Assembly: GCA_963969395.1 (NCBI GenBank)
Contig: OZ017797.1
Span: 4,216,001 to 4,280,000, forward strand
Reading direction: 5' to 3'
DNA from: Pseudoscleropodium purum
Taxonomy: Eukaryota; Streptophyta; Bryopsida; Hypnales; Brachytheciaceae
DNA length: 64,000 nucleotides
A program made the translations under genes and the position numbers. Of this stretch, positions 1-11,971 are shown one piece after another (the first letter of the stretch is position 1; each line of letters starts with the position of its first letter). The notes beneath the pieces are model-generated. The model made no database searches, was not told the DNA's origin, and saw only the letters and a list, made by a program, of their open reading frames with translations.

Positions 1-288
1 CAAGAACTAAAACCATGTAAATAGTGTTACAACAATTGATGGTCTCCTCAAAAATAAATTTAACCTTCTTTTTAATTGCTTATATATTAAACTAGTAGTG
101 CAATAGTAGAATGAGAAACAAAATAGTGTGATAGTTTCAAGTTAAACCATTTGTGTCTATCTTTGTGGGAAGGATAAATGACTAATTACAATGCTCTTAT
201 TCTACAACCCTAAAGCAATGCATGTATCTTTCAATCATAAATCCTTATACTTAAAGGAAAAGGTTAAGAGGTTGTATCCAATAATCCT

Positions 289-437
289 TTAACCTTAGAA
301 GGAGAGGCCCCCCTATGACCAAGGTAGTCACAAAAATACTTTGATTATTGGACTAATAACTATATTTTATTTTTTTACAATTAATAGTGAAGTCATCCAT
401 TAGACCATCATAGTCCTTGACATCGTTCTAGGGTTAA
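289..437. mobile_element. Short TTAA-flanked MITE
   Basis: A segment of about 150 bp flanked on both sides by TTAA. The left end reads TTAACCTTAGAAGG and the right end, read inward, TTAACCCTAGAACG, so the ends form a terminal inverted repeat. The inside carries the phrase CCAAGGTAGTCA, which recurs near 19,140, 38,540 and 46,370. No coding capacity. TTAA targets and CCC-starting ends are typical of piggyBac-type elements; the assignment is inference. Confidence 0.6.
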
Positions 438-1524
438 AATAATGACCTATAAATTTACTTAGTCTTGAAATATTTTTTTAATAATTAAATTAAATTAATC
501 AAAGAATCTATCATAATACTTCAAGTAAGTGTAGATACAAGATAATCCAATCCCATTTTCATTCACTACCTAATTTCATCATCTTACTTTTGATCCCAAT
601 TTTGTCCAAAAACTCATCCAAATCCGTTCATTTTTCGACAAAATCATTACATTAATGCCAAGAAGTCAGGTAACCTATGAATCTTTTAGTGATGAACTCT
701 TAATTACCATTGGATATGTGGAGGAGCGATTATGAGTTGTCTACAAAAATGTTCATGACTCCACTCTATGAGAACTTTTAACATTTCTAGGTAAACCACC
801 TCAAAATTTCACGCAAATTATGATTTTAATTAGAAAAGTATAATTCCACTTGGGTTTGATTCGCAAAACAAGCTAGCACAAACCTCTTAAAAAAAATGTG
901 GCCCTCTTGAAATTGACCCCAAAATAAATTCAAATTGCTAATCGGGGTGGTAATAGGCTTGTCTACATTAAGGTGATTATCAATGAACCTGTCTTCCTCT
1001 TCAAAGATCCATCTGCATCGTCTGCCAGGTTGGGCTTGTCCCCTCAAGATCAGTATGAGCTGATTTTGTACGACAATCTAACTGAAGCCTCAAGCCTCAT
1101 TGTCATCAGTCACTTGGTTTCATTGCTGATTTTTGCAGAGATGTTTTCTACAAGTCATAAAGTTTCAAATTTTCTGGGGAAAATTTGAAACTTTTGTGAA
1201 TTTTTTCCGAAAAAAATGAAGGAATTTCAATCAAATACATATTAGACTCAACAGATCTGAAATTTTCACCATAGATGTATATTATGGTGTATAACATCAT
1301 GGTATAGAACAAAGTTATCATGATAAGCTTCACTTCATTAGTTGGACTTAGATTCAAACAAAATATCATTTTTTTATGGTTAACATTCACATCAAGGGTA
1401 AGAAATGGCCAAAATACATTACAAGGAAGATCCATGGATCAAGCACCTTCTTTTCTAGAGAAGTTAATTATATCATAATAGGGGAATTTGCTATACTATT
1501 CACTGTAAATGTACTCGAGCAACT

Positions 1525-2326
1525 TTAACCCCTAAAGTTCGTTGACTATGTTTTCAACAAAAATGCTCAAAAACTGCCATTTTTAAGACATATACCAAAA
1601 AAAAATTTAAAACAATTTTGGGCACATCCAACCATAGGATCTTGCAGTATGATAATTTGGAAAGATGTGGAAAAAATTTCAAAAATTTCTACCATGTAGA
1701 TTGCAAGATATTAGCGTTTCAATTGACAAAAAGCCTTTTTTTGGCCTTGCGAAAAATCGGGCAGCTGCACTTTACAAGGTCACATTTGCATGAAAAAAAA
1801 TTTCAAAGTGGTTGCAATTCTTTGACTTCATTCTTCAAGGAAAATTGGCTAAATGCTCGAAAATTTTCAAATCATTTGAAATCGTACAATATATAAGAAA
1901 AAAATAGTAAGTAGAAAGAAGTAGAGAATGAATCAAAATACAAAATTGTTAATAATTTTGTTATGGAATTGAAAAATGCCAATCCCAATGGTTGTAATGT
2001 TTTAATAAACAATATTCACTTAGTGTTTTTATTTTTTTCCAAAAATATTCAAAATTGAGTTTAATAAAGGACTTCAAAATTTATTTTGGAGTAGAAAATC
2101 CATGACCGCCCGCAAACTAAAACACCTCATAACTTTTGACTCATTGATCAAAATGGAATGACTCAAAGCTTTCTATGTATATATAAGTCTGGAGAATTAA
2201 TTTCAAATTTTTATTTTTGAAAAAAATGATTTTTCCAGATCTGCCTGGATTGCCCAAGTTAAGAAACAAACTACATATTAAGCCATAACTTTTGACTTCT
2301 ATTTCCAAATGTCTTGTAAGGGTTAA
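1525..2326. mobile_element. TTAA-flanked non-autonomous element (802 bp)
   Basis: Begins TTAACCCCTAAAG and ends AAGGGTTAA, giving inverted ends with TTAA on both sides. It is a close relative of 32,188-33,392: the two align for most of their length, and the second copy has a further insertion of about 270 bp. Open frames inside it are AT-rich and resemble no protein I know. Confidence 0.6.
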
Positions 2327-4459
2327 AAAAATAGATGGAAAAACATTTTTTTTTTTTCCATTCTATAGTTGTAGGTGAAGTCATCTATTGGATACTTAGT
2401 GTTTGAGGCATCCTTCTAGGGTTAAGTTGTTAGGAATTATTATTTGTTAACCCTTAAAGGACATATCATATCCCTCAAGCCTTTATTCCAAAGAATAACA
2501 AGAATTGCAAGAGCTTCTATAAATGGCTCTCTTAAAAAATTCTTGTGATTCTTCTCCCCCTCTTCTCCACAAGCATCAAATTTGGTTGCATTGCTTTGAA
2601 ATTTTTATTTTTTGACATTGCTTTCAAATTTTCATTGCCATAGTGAAAATGTTGTAGATTGGGAGGTGCTTCGAGGTGGGGGGGACTTCTTTGTGAGGTT
2701 GCCCAAGAGAAGAGAGACATTTTGTTCTGATTAATAGTCATTTGTGCACAAAGTAGTTTACAAATCTAATTCTTTTGCTTGCCTAGTCTGAAATCACTAT
2801 GGTAGATTCCTTGGGCTACCTCAAAGGAATGAAATGTTTTCAGTCTTAGGGCTAAGGTTGCCAACGAATTTTTTGTAATTTCTATGGTGAACTTATTTAC
2901 CCCTTGAATGGTGGACTAGTCTCCATAGAAATCATCTATTTTTATATTGTGTGCATTTTTGGATTTAAAAAAATAAAATAAAAACATTCATTGAAAGTCA
3001 AGCTATTATAGAAAAATCGTTTCCTTTTTTCACAAAATTTGAAGAATGAATAGTTACACTTTCGTCCTACACAAAAAGATTCTCTGTCATTCATCGAACT
3101 AGAAAATAGTCGCAGCATCGTTTATGAGTTCATTATTGCAATAACTTATGTCAAGATCCTGGCTATGCATGTGAAGACTGATCCTCTGATCCATAGTAAG
3201 TTGGGGTTTTCTGTCAACAGTGCTCCAAACACTGGACGAAGTTTCGACATGAACTGAGTTGTATAATAAGGATAGGCTGGAGATGGGGTATCTTTGAATG
3301 GGGTCTCAGGGATCTGCTAGTGGTGGATCTTAAGACAGTGAATCAGCAGCAGCAGCTCTGCAGCAGCCCCAAGGGAAGGGAAGGTAGTACCAGCAGCCAA
3401 GCCTCACATGCCTACTTGAATCATGCCCTTAAAAAGATCCTTCTTGGCGGCTGTTTCCCATTATAATATTCCACACTGGTACAGTTCATCTTGCGTCTGT
3501 GCCAGGACCCAATTTAGTGCAACACAAGCTGTCCAGAAGTAATTGCAAATGGAAATGGAACGGGGGCCACAGCAAGAAGCTCTGAAACGGGTCCTGGAGG
3601 GGAAGAATGCTGCTGTGGGAGCCTCTGATTCCTCCTCTGCATCCAGTGAGTGAGTTTCATCCACCTCTCCACATTTTATAGCACTTCAAAGCTATAGTTG
3701 AATCTGCTAACAAAACTAAGTTATAAGATAGGGACACCCAAATGTGTCACTGGCCTTAAAACCACCATCTATACTACGTGTACATCACCAAAGTCAGTTT
3801 TGTACCTGTATGGAAGAAACGGTTTTTAGAACCAAACTTTGTTCCTTAATAACATTTGCATACAGTATCCAAATGTCACGTTCTGTGGTGTGTTGGAACC
3901 TCCTTTCACTTGCCAACATTGCCAACAAGAACATATGAAAATCTGAACAGTGTAATAATAGAAAATAGGTTCTGTAGCCAGAAGTGATGGTTTGGGGAGT
4001 ACCTACGTTACATCACAATTCCTGCACAATGTGGATTCCTGGAGGGACCACTGTCATGGGGATGTTGTTATTGCTTGTTTTCCAACTTGGTCAACAATGT
4101 AGATAAACATTGACGATGCTCGACCTCATCAAAACCTCATAAATCGTGAGTGAGTTTCGCATCAAAACCAAAGGTTGGTTGGTGAAGGAGTTCCATCAAA
4201 AATGGGTGTAGATTCTTTCTGTCACCCTCGCTTGTTGGTGGTCTGTAACATTTAGGAGACACACAGTGTTGTCCATCAGCCCTGTTTTTCCTCCTCCAAA
4301 ATTTACATCTTTTTTTTTTATTCTTGAAACCACATGTGAAGTACAAGTCATTGTGAAGGACCAAAACTTAGGGCCTATTGTGGCTCATGAGCAGAAAGGC
4401 TACATGAACTAACGAACTAGGCCAAGGTCAAGCTGTGGGCATACGAACTAACTTAACCT
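2327..4459. other. Intergenic, no recognised gene
   Basis: 2.33-3.15 kb is AT-rich and includes a truncated MITE end near 2,360-2,426 (TCTAGGGTTAA). At 2,890-3,140 it holds a copy of a repeat seen again at 5,440-5,650, 31,520-31,700, 49,450-49,650 and (inverted) 52,946-53,175. 3.15-4.4 kb is richer in GC, with CAG runs near 3,345-3,375. It looks single-copy, but no frame resembles a known protein. Confidence 0.5.
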
Positions 4460-5431
4460 TTAACCCTTCATCACCAAAGGGGACCAAAAGTGTCCTCACA
4501 TAATTTTAAGTCCAATTGAAAGTGTTGTAGCTTTTGCATCCAATGTCCAAATTCAATAAAACTTGTTGAAAAAATTGCTCTTTCTTTTCTAGTTTGTGTG
4601 ATAAAATTTTCAAATCAATCCAAGATGAATCAATTTTCCGTAAGCCAATCAAAGTTCATAGGTTCAATTTGAGTTCACCAAACTACATTTGATGGTTGAA
4701 ACTTTAGGGGCTCATATCTATTTCATCAAATTTTTGTTTCAATAAAATTTGTTGGACTATGTTCCCCTTTCAATCTAGTTATTGTGGTAAAATTTTCATA
4801 TCAATCCAAGTTTCTTTGAATGTTTAGGAGCAATTCAAAGTTCAAAATCCTAACATTTTTGGATTACAATGAACTTCAATGGTTTGTTTCTTCTCCATAT
4901 AGTGTCCATTTATAAAAGTTTTTTTTTGAAAAAGTTGCACACACTAGTCTATTTTTTGTTGGCTAAAATTTCATATCAATCCAAGAAGTTATGAGTGACT
5001 AAGAAGCATTTTAGTAGGAGGCTCATCCTTATATGTATTTTTTGCAACTTTTCCTTGCTATTTTTTGACATTTCAAAGCCATTTTGTAGACACATTGATT
5101 CAATTGAATGATATTTTTTTCATTGATGTGTTTATATGTTGGTTTTGAATCACTTTATAGTTTTAATTTTTTTTCATTTGAGTAGATTTAGAAATTGACT
5201 TTCACCTCCAAATGTGTTGCTAGGAAAATTTCAGCATCTTTTTTCAACACTAAAACATTCTAATATTGCAATCTATGTGATCAAATGACTCCGAATTTGA
5301 TTCATGTCATTGACAACATCTACAACATTGTATGGTTGAGATTTCTATACCCTAGTGACATTCATATCTATGTCACTTCAAAAGCAATGATGTTTTTGAA
5401 TTCAAAAAGACCATAGGTGATGAAGGATTAA
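4460..5431. mobile_element. TTAA-flanked element, ~1 kb family (copy 1)
   Basis: The left end TTAACCCTTCATCACC mirrors the right end GGTGATGAAGGATTAA almost exactly, with TTAA at both borders. Related copies are at 38,655-39,651 (inverted), 58,719-59,689 and, in part, from 47,467. Non-coding. Confidence 0.7.
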
Positions 5432-5653
5432 AAGATGAGCTGGTCACTGTGGAAATCATCTGCTTTGGTAATGTATAAATTGTTAGCTTAAAAAAATGCA
5501 AAAGCACTCATTAGAAGTCAAATTGTTGTAGGAAATGTTTCCTTTCTATTTAAAATTCCAAAGAAGAATAGTTTTACTTTTATCCTACATGGAGAGATTC
5601 TTTGTCATTCATTGGACAAAAACATCTTTGGTGTAATTTATGAGAACCTATAT

Positions 5654-5709
5654 TTAACTAATTATGGACAATTGCACAAATTATGGACAAATTCATAGTC
5701 CATAGCCAC
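5654..5709 (+). repeat. Left terminal inverted repeat with internal 19-bp duplication
   Basis: The motif AATTATGGACAA occurs twice here (5,660-5,671 and 5,679-5,690), the second followed by ATTCATAGTCCATAG. TATGGAC and GTCCATA form a smaller inverted repeat inside the end, a likely protein-binding arrangement. Confidence 0.65.
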
Positions 5710-6371
5710 ATTAAAAAAGGTAGAGAACATGCTTCAAATGATTAAAAAGTGTCAGCAGCCCACCCACACCTTGTTCAGAAGAACCGAGGGTCCAAAAAAA
5801 AAGTGGATTGTTGTATTTTGGACCGGTTTTTATGCAATAGTAGAACCGGTGCCTATGACCGTGCACCCATCCCGTGCCCATTGACATATAGGCTGGCAGC
5901 CGATAAGACAGCACAGTAAAGTGCGCAAAACCAAAAAGCAAGACAACGAACATGAAAGATAGAGAAATGAGCAAATCGCCTGTGCACTGAAGATAAAACA
6001 GTTGTAACATAGTCCCCATAGGAGATTCAAATAAATGTGATTTGTCAGCAGCCAACGGATACATATTAAAAATGTCAAAATTGACTAGTCATAAGACTTA
6101 TAGTCACAACCTATAAGATATGAAGGCACACCCTAAAAGATATGAAGGCACATCCACAAATGAGTAAATATTGTGGATATGCATGTAATCATCCTGAAGT
6201 GAAAACATCCTGTTCCAGAACCATGCGATCGACATGCATCGAAGCCCTTAGTATTGGCTGGCAGCCGACACCTGCAGCGAGGACTCGGATCCGTCTAGCA
6301 ATGTGATGGTGACACAACTCCAGAGCTAAACTATTGTATCGGCTGGCAACTAATAGGTCCGAGTCGATATG
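5710..6371. other. Left subterminal non-coding region of the large element
   Basis: Holds three palindrome copies (5,887, 6,252 and 6,337) and the 3' flank of gene A. The open frames here are short and run through the palindromes; none looks like a protein. Confidence 0.5.
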
Positions 6372-8389
6372 TCAGTAATCCTCTCCGCCCTCGTCTGCAT
6401 CTCTGTCCAAAGCTGCCCCCGCGGCCTCCAGATTCGCAATAGCAGCAGCAACGGATGCCTCCGGGATGACATGAGATGTGGGAGGTCCTTTCCTTGCATG
6501 CGAGGGCATTCTGTGCGAGTACAAGACAATGTTGACATGGACCATCTACGGAAGACAGAGTTCCTTGTGCCATCTTCGGGTCCAGCACTCCTTCGCAATG
6601 AGCGCTTTTGACTCCCTTTTGGCTTTCATCGGAGTCCACCACTCAATTTTAAAATTACCATACGTGGGCCCCGGAGACATGTCTACACATTGGAGTACCC
6701 GTCCCAGCCAGACACGCAGATGATTGTTGTGACATGGTCGACAAAGAACAAAGTCTCCGAGCAGAACATCCCTGAATGGATTGAATCTCAAGCGCGGCCT
6801 GTCCTTCGCAGGTCCGCAGTATGGAGTGGGATCCCCTTCGTCCTCTGGAGTGGTATCTACTGAATAATTCTCCTCCGCCCCCTTGTCTACAAAAGTCGAC
6901 GTGTGATCTCTTGTCCAGTCAGAGAGTGGCCATAATCCTTCTTGAAGCAATGCAAGAGTTTGAGGTAGCGCCGAATTGATCTCTGATTGAATTCTTTCCC
7001 AGTAAGCCACACAACCTGCCATTTCCTGTGCGTACTGTCTATCTTTGGCCATTCCCGATTTCCAGAACTCAATGAACTTTGCTATTCCGTTTTTGATGAA
7101 TGTCTGTTTCTCATTGCACTCTATAGCCCTTGCGACTTCTTTTTCTGCATTTCGCCTTCTGGTATTAATGTCCACATTCCCCTAGAGTGCCTTGAAAGGC
7201 ACAGGTCGAGGGTCCCCTGTGGAATATTGGGTTGTCCATTTTCGTCCGTTGTCCACATTTGGACAGGTGCGCCAGGAGGCAGCCATGAAGAATTTGTGGC
7301 CCTGAGCTTGTACCTCATGACCGGCCATCCACGATCCATACCATCCTCCACGACGTAGAACTTGAAGAGGTGTTTATCTCCGAGCCTGATGATTTTGTTC
7401 ACCCCATCATGATGGAAGCCCTTGAAGTATGATTTGAAGTCCGCCACTTCTTGCATGAACTCCGGAATGAAGGCTACAGTCTTCTGTGAATCCATGAACG
7501 CCTTCATGAGATCCGCAAGTACGTATGTGTTCTTCCTTTTGATTAGTTTAGAGAGATAACTGAAGTGCGCATCAATGTCCTCGTGCGTATGCCCGACAAT
7601 AAAAAACCCCACTAAAACTTCCTTGAATATGCGCTTGGCAGTGAGCAGTGAGCAGAAAGCCATGAGGAATCGATTTTTGTTGTCCTTTGCTGAATTGTCG
7701 AGTTGCAAGAACAGTTTCCTTGGAAGTGGGACCTGAGGTCGTCCTGGTCTCGCTGCGTCGATCACCATGTCCGAGGCCTGCGGGATTGACGAGTTGCATC
7801 TCGATTTCCCATGAAGCATAGCCTCGAAGAAGGTGTTTAGCGGTGGAGTCGAGAAGAGGATCTTGGACTCCTGAACAGGTGGTAATTCTAGGGCCCTGAG
7901 GACCCTGCAGATGGACGAAATTGTGAAATTTGAATCCCCAGGCCAGAGTGATGTGGAGTAATGTGCATACGCACCATCTCCATGCCTATGTGTGAGCATT
8001 CCAGTACACGAGATTGGTATTTGCCCTAGCCTTGCGGTGGCCTTGGTGATGCGCTGCATCCTCGGAATGGCAATCTTTGTGGTGTCTATTTTGTCATGAA
8101 TAATGCAGAGGAACTCTGATGGATTTTGCACTGACTACGCGGTCCATCCACTATATACATTTCTACAAGCGCGCTGGTAATTGAGATGTCTCTCTCTGTC
8201 GTCGACTAGGGCCTGCCATTCATCACAACCTCTTGGATACTTTGCAATGAACTCTACCAGGAAGTCATATTCTGTGCATTTTGAGAAATTGCTCCCTACG
8301 GCCTTGACCTCTACGTTTTTGAAATGAGCATTCCGAAGGCGGCTGATAGCAAACTGCGAGACCGGCTTCATATTGCATATTCCATTGAC

Positions 8390-8591
8390 CTGAAGAACAT
8401 GACTTCATGGATGAGTTTCCATGGAAGACTATAGAGTTGTATCGGCTGGCAGCCGACAGAACTACAAATGACGGCCTATAGAAAGGAAAGATCAATGGCT
8501 TCTACATTCAAAGTCCAGACATGATTGTATCGGCTGGCAGCCGATAAAAGGACTTTTCTACTGTAGACGAAGAGGCAGATGATGGACTTAC
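8390..8591 (-). other. Gene A intron 2 with two palindromes
   Basis: The donor GTAAGT follows ...CAATTAT and the acceptor TTCTTCAG precedes GTCAATGG; removal keeps the frame. Palindromes lie at 8,440 and 8,528. Confidence 0.65.
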
Positions 8592-9785
8592 ATAATTGAC
8601 TTGTTCGCGCATGTGATCCCAATTCATTGCAAAGGGGAGGACCTTGAGATTGTCGACGCGTTTATTTCCAACCATTCTGAACTCGTTTGGCATTTTGTCG
8701 GCATTGTCGTCGATGATCGTTTTGAGGGTTGCTTGAACTTGGATTGTTTGTGGCCGTGGCCGTCGGGCCCTTGCATTTCCATGCGAGCCGTTAACGGATC
8801 CTCCCACGGCCGCAGCTTTGTAAACATGATAGGCCGACCTCGATACCCCGTGAATGATATACCATGCGTTCTCGCAGACGTCTGTATTTGCAAGAGTAAT
8901 GAATTTTTTTCCTGGAATAATCCCTGCATGAAGTTGACTCTACACCACATACGCTACCTCCCTCCTACTCTCGAATGTGCAAGCGAAGAACTTTTGTCGT
9001 ATAGACCTCGTGTCCTCCCAGGGAAACGTCTGGCAGCATCTGAGCTTATAGCACTTCTGTGAGCTGACCTTACGTACCTCTGTCTCCGAGGTCTTCATTT
9101 GTAGCCTGGATTGGCTTTCGTGATCCTTGGGAATCACCCTTCTGCGCACAGAGCGGTATGGATTCCTCGGTACCCCCTGCATTCCGTTATCGTCCGACTC
9201 ATTCAATAGAGCAGCCTCTGAGCAGAGCGTGACAATTTCAGATGGTAGCCTTCCACCCTCCAACCTTGTGTGTGTGAGCCTCCAGCGCATGGTTGTCATT
9301 TGCAATTCGTCATTGTCTGATACGAACATGACCCCGACATCCGTGTCGCCCAGGACGCCATCATCGCAGGCCTCATCTGGTAGGCAGACTTGGATCATGG
9401 CTCTTCCGAGAACCGAGAAGTCGTCATTGAGAAGTTCACAGTATTGATTTATCCAGAGCAGTCTATCTGGGATTGGAAGCCCAGCTTGCATTCCATCCGG
9501 ATGGCCATTATCTCCACTTTGAGTATCAACTCTAAACGCGTCCGAATGATCCATGTTGTCAGCAACACTTGTGTCGGACACGGCAGTGCCAGAGGTACTG
9601 TAACCATGAACATCGCGGTGATCCTCTGTAGACCCGCGGCTGTCATCGTCAGATGAATAGAGCCTATCATCTCGCTCGTCTTCATCTGATGCAGTAGGAA
9701 GTACTCGCTGTGTTCCCGGATCACATAATTCTACCTGTACATCGTTCGAACTCCCACCACTCTCGTAGTTACCATCGACTTGAGC

Positions 9786-10133
9786 CTGCATGAAATGGGT
9801 CGCAGGTTCTCATGTCGGCAGGGTTGACAAATTTCAACGTCCGCCCCAAAATAGCGTCCGTTTTCCGGACGTCCGGACGCACGGACGCTAGCGGACGTAG
9901 CGTCCTGACCGCCGTCGGAAAGCGGACGGGCGGGGCGGATGGCCCGACCGCCCGAGGCGGACGCCCAGATCGTGCGGACCAAATCAGTCCGCGCGTCGAT
10001 CGGACGGCCGTAATTAGGCGGACGAGCGGACGGACGGGCAGACGGGGCGGACGGGGGACAGGCGGACGTTGCGAACACAGCGTCTACGTCCGGACGTCCT
10101 GTCAACCCTACCTGTCGGCTGGCAGCCGACAAC
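9786..10133 (-). other. Gene A intron 1 with a palindrome and a nested hAT MITE
   Basis: The donor is AAG|GTTGTC at 10,133 and the acceptor ATGCAG at 9,786; both joins are phase 0. The palindrome at 10,113-10,131 starts 3 bases inside the donor. A 292-bp MITE sits between it and the acceptor. Confidence 0.6.
9819..10110. mobile_element. GC-rich hAT-type MITE, copy 1
   Basis: Ends CAGGGTTGAC and GTCAACCCTA form the inverted repeat. The 8 bases outside are CATGTCGG on the left and CCTGTCGG on the right (7 of 8 match). The inside is packed with GGACG/CGTCC and far richer in GC than the surroundings. CAGGG ends plus 8-bp target duplications are typical of hAT elements. The second copy is at 34,816-35,207. 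Confidence 0.8.
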
Positions 10134-10823
10134 CTTGGTTATTGGGACAGAGGTCTCGATTGGTCTGACCTTATAACCACTCCAGAGTATTTTAAATCCA
10201 ACACAGCGTTTGAGTGTCATGAATTCAGGAATCTCGCAATAAGCACTCTGATCCTGGAAATCATCAACGACGTGCAGTAGCTTCACAACGAGGAAGAAGC
10301 TGTGTGGAACGCGAAAGCCTTCCCAATAACCCTTCGGAGAGCATTGTACAATTGTACCTACACCAGCATACAGCAGATTCGTGCCCACAGTCTGCATTAG
10401 TGAGACATCCATATTGATAGTGAGTAACAGGAATTGTTGTATGGGTTTTTCATCTGTGACCACTTGTATCGGCTGCCGGCCGACACCAGCAGAAGAAGAC
10501 CCTTCAGACTCTGCATGGGGATAGATGTTCTTTGCCTCCCACATGATTGACCTTCGCGGGCAGTGTCACAGGAACATCATGTCTCCCTCAGGAAACGGAA
10601 GAGGCATATCGAGGTTATTTGGAACGTCTAGGACATGAACGCGTACGAGGTAGGGATCGCGGCTCACCACCCTTTCTACGACCGCCCTTCTGGAGTAGTA
10701 TAATCCTTCCAGTGTAAGAGCCACAACAACTCCCTTCTGCATTTTCAGTCTTCCCGAGCTTCCATTTTTCGTGAATGCCTCAATAGGACTCGCACTTGAT
10801 GTCCAGTCATCAGATCCACTCAT

Positions 10824-11971
10824 GATTTGAAATCGGAGTCAGAACCCACAATGTCGGAATCTCTGTCAGACCCGTGATGACCTTGTCGGCTGGCAGCCAA
10901 TACCACTGTTCGTACGGTCAAGCACAGAGGCAGGACCGTACAACTAGAACTTTGGGGATCATGCATGAAGCTAGATTTTGCGCTTCCTATGATCTAGGCA
11001 CTGTCCACAGATGCTCTGACCAGTAAAAATAATGAAATGGAAACACATGTGCAACCGAATAGGAAATCCTGAACCTCTGTTAGGCAACTAATTTTCGAGA
11101 ATGCTCCTGACTACTACTGCAATTAGAATCCTACTGCAATTCAAATGTAGCTTGGAGAAATTCAAATCCACTGCAAATCCTACGTAAGCCTAAACGCCAA
11201 ATAACAACTGTCGAAGAGCGCTTCCTGAACCCGAAGACTACTCAATGCTGCACTGAATTGAGGTCTACTGAATTCCTTGTCACGTTGCATCCCTCATAAA
11301 CATTCCACAACAAGCCACTGCAATTCCCTAACGGTTCTTGGATGCTCTGAGTGCGTGTGTGGGGCAAATGAAAATGAAAATGGAAGTCTTCCAAGATTTG
11401 ATCCTAGGTGAGCAAGCCTGAAACTGAATTTGGCGCCTGAAATTTGAATCTGGAAGAGGATGAAGTTGTGGTGATTGCAAGAGAGACAAGTCCGTGCATC
11501 GGGAGATCGTGTTGGGAAACGTACGCATCTCTGCAATGAGTGTTCGTAACTTCCATGTACTTTGCTGGATGTGGAGTACATGCTAACGGATGAAAACTTG
11601 CGATGGATGAAATTTATGGAAGAATGGACTCGGTTTGTCATGATTGCGCCTACTGGCTGGCAGCCGAGGGTTTAGGAGGTATACACCCCTGGCCACTTTC
11701 ATTTTCTCTCATTTGCCATTTGCGTCTCCTACTCTCTCTCTGTCACTCTCACTCACTCTCAGCCTCACTCACTTTCACTTTGCCATTCTCCCTCCTTCAG
11801 TCCGGCTTGCAGCTGACATCCCCTCACAAAGCAAAGCAGCAGCCGATACATCCTAGTGCAGCCGATACGCATTTCTGGCCAGCCGACAGTGAAGGAGAGC
11901 GAGGCAAGCATGCTTTTTCAGCAGTCGACAAGTCATCTTCAGCAACCGATAAGCAACAGAGTCCATTGGCG
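10824..11971. promoter_or_regulatory. Intergenic space between divergent genes A and B
   Basis: About 1.15 kb between the two start codons, so it probably holds both promoters. It contains palindromes at 10,884 and 11,651, a pyrimidine-rich CTCTCT/CACTCACT tract at about 11,720-11,795, and a cluster of single palindrome arms (AGCCGATA, CAGCCGACA, CAACCGATA) at about 11,800-11,955, just before gene B. No clear TATA box. Confidence 0.45.

Larger units (their letters stand above)
6372..10823 (-). pseudogene. Gene A: transposase-like protein (DUF7869-type), broken
   Basis: Exons, in gene direction: 10,823-10,134, 9,785-8,592 and 8,389-6,372; the introns are GT-AG and keep phase 0. The middle exon has a motif seen in this family (VCENAWYIIHGVS, then HGN). 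The last exon has FSKC, a run ending RHLNYQRACRNVY, then IIHDKID, QLDNSAKDNKN and VGHTHEDID. I read these three acidic motifs as a DDE-like catalytic set. The C-terminus has a region (GDFVLCRP, WLGRV, IEWWTP) and an Ala-rich tail ending EGGEDY before a TGA. Damage: in-frame TGA at 10,568-10,566; in-frame TAG at 8,942, 8,137, 7,184 and 6,548 (first base of each, minus strand); and a frameshift between about 7,260 and 7,190. Homology continues across each lesion. Likely role: transposition of the element. The family name is from memory. Confidence 0.72.

Noticed and set aside
1618..1896. 92-codon frame
   Set aside because: Lies wholly inside a TTAA-flanked repeat whose other copy (32.2-33.4 kb) has no equivalent open frame.
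5711..6064. 117-codon minus-strand frame
   Set aside because: Runs through a palindrome, has no recognisable domain and lies past the end of gene A.
9812..10168. 118-codon plus-strand frame and 133-codon minus-strand frame
   Set aside because: Same cause: Arg/Gly- or Ser/Pro-rich translations of the GC-rich MITE copy 1.
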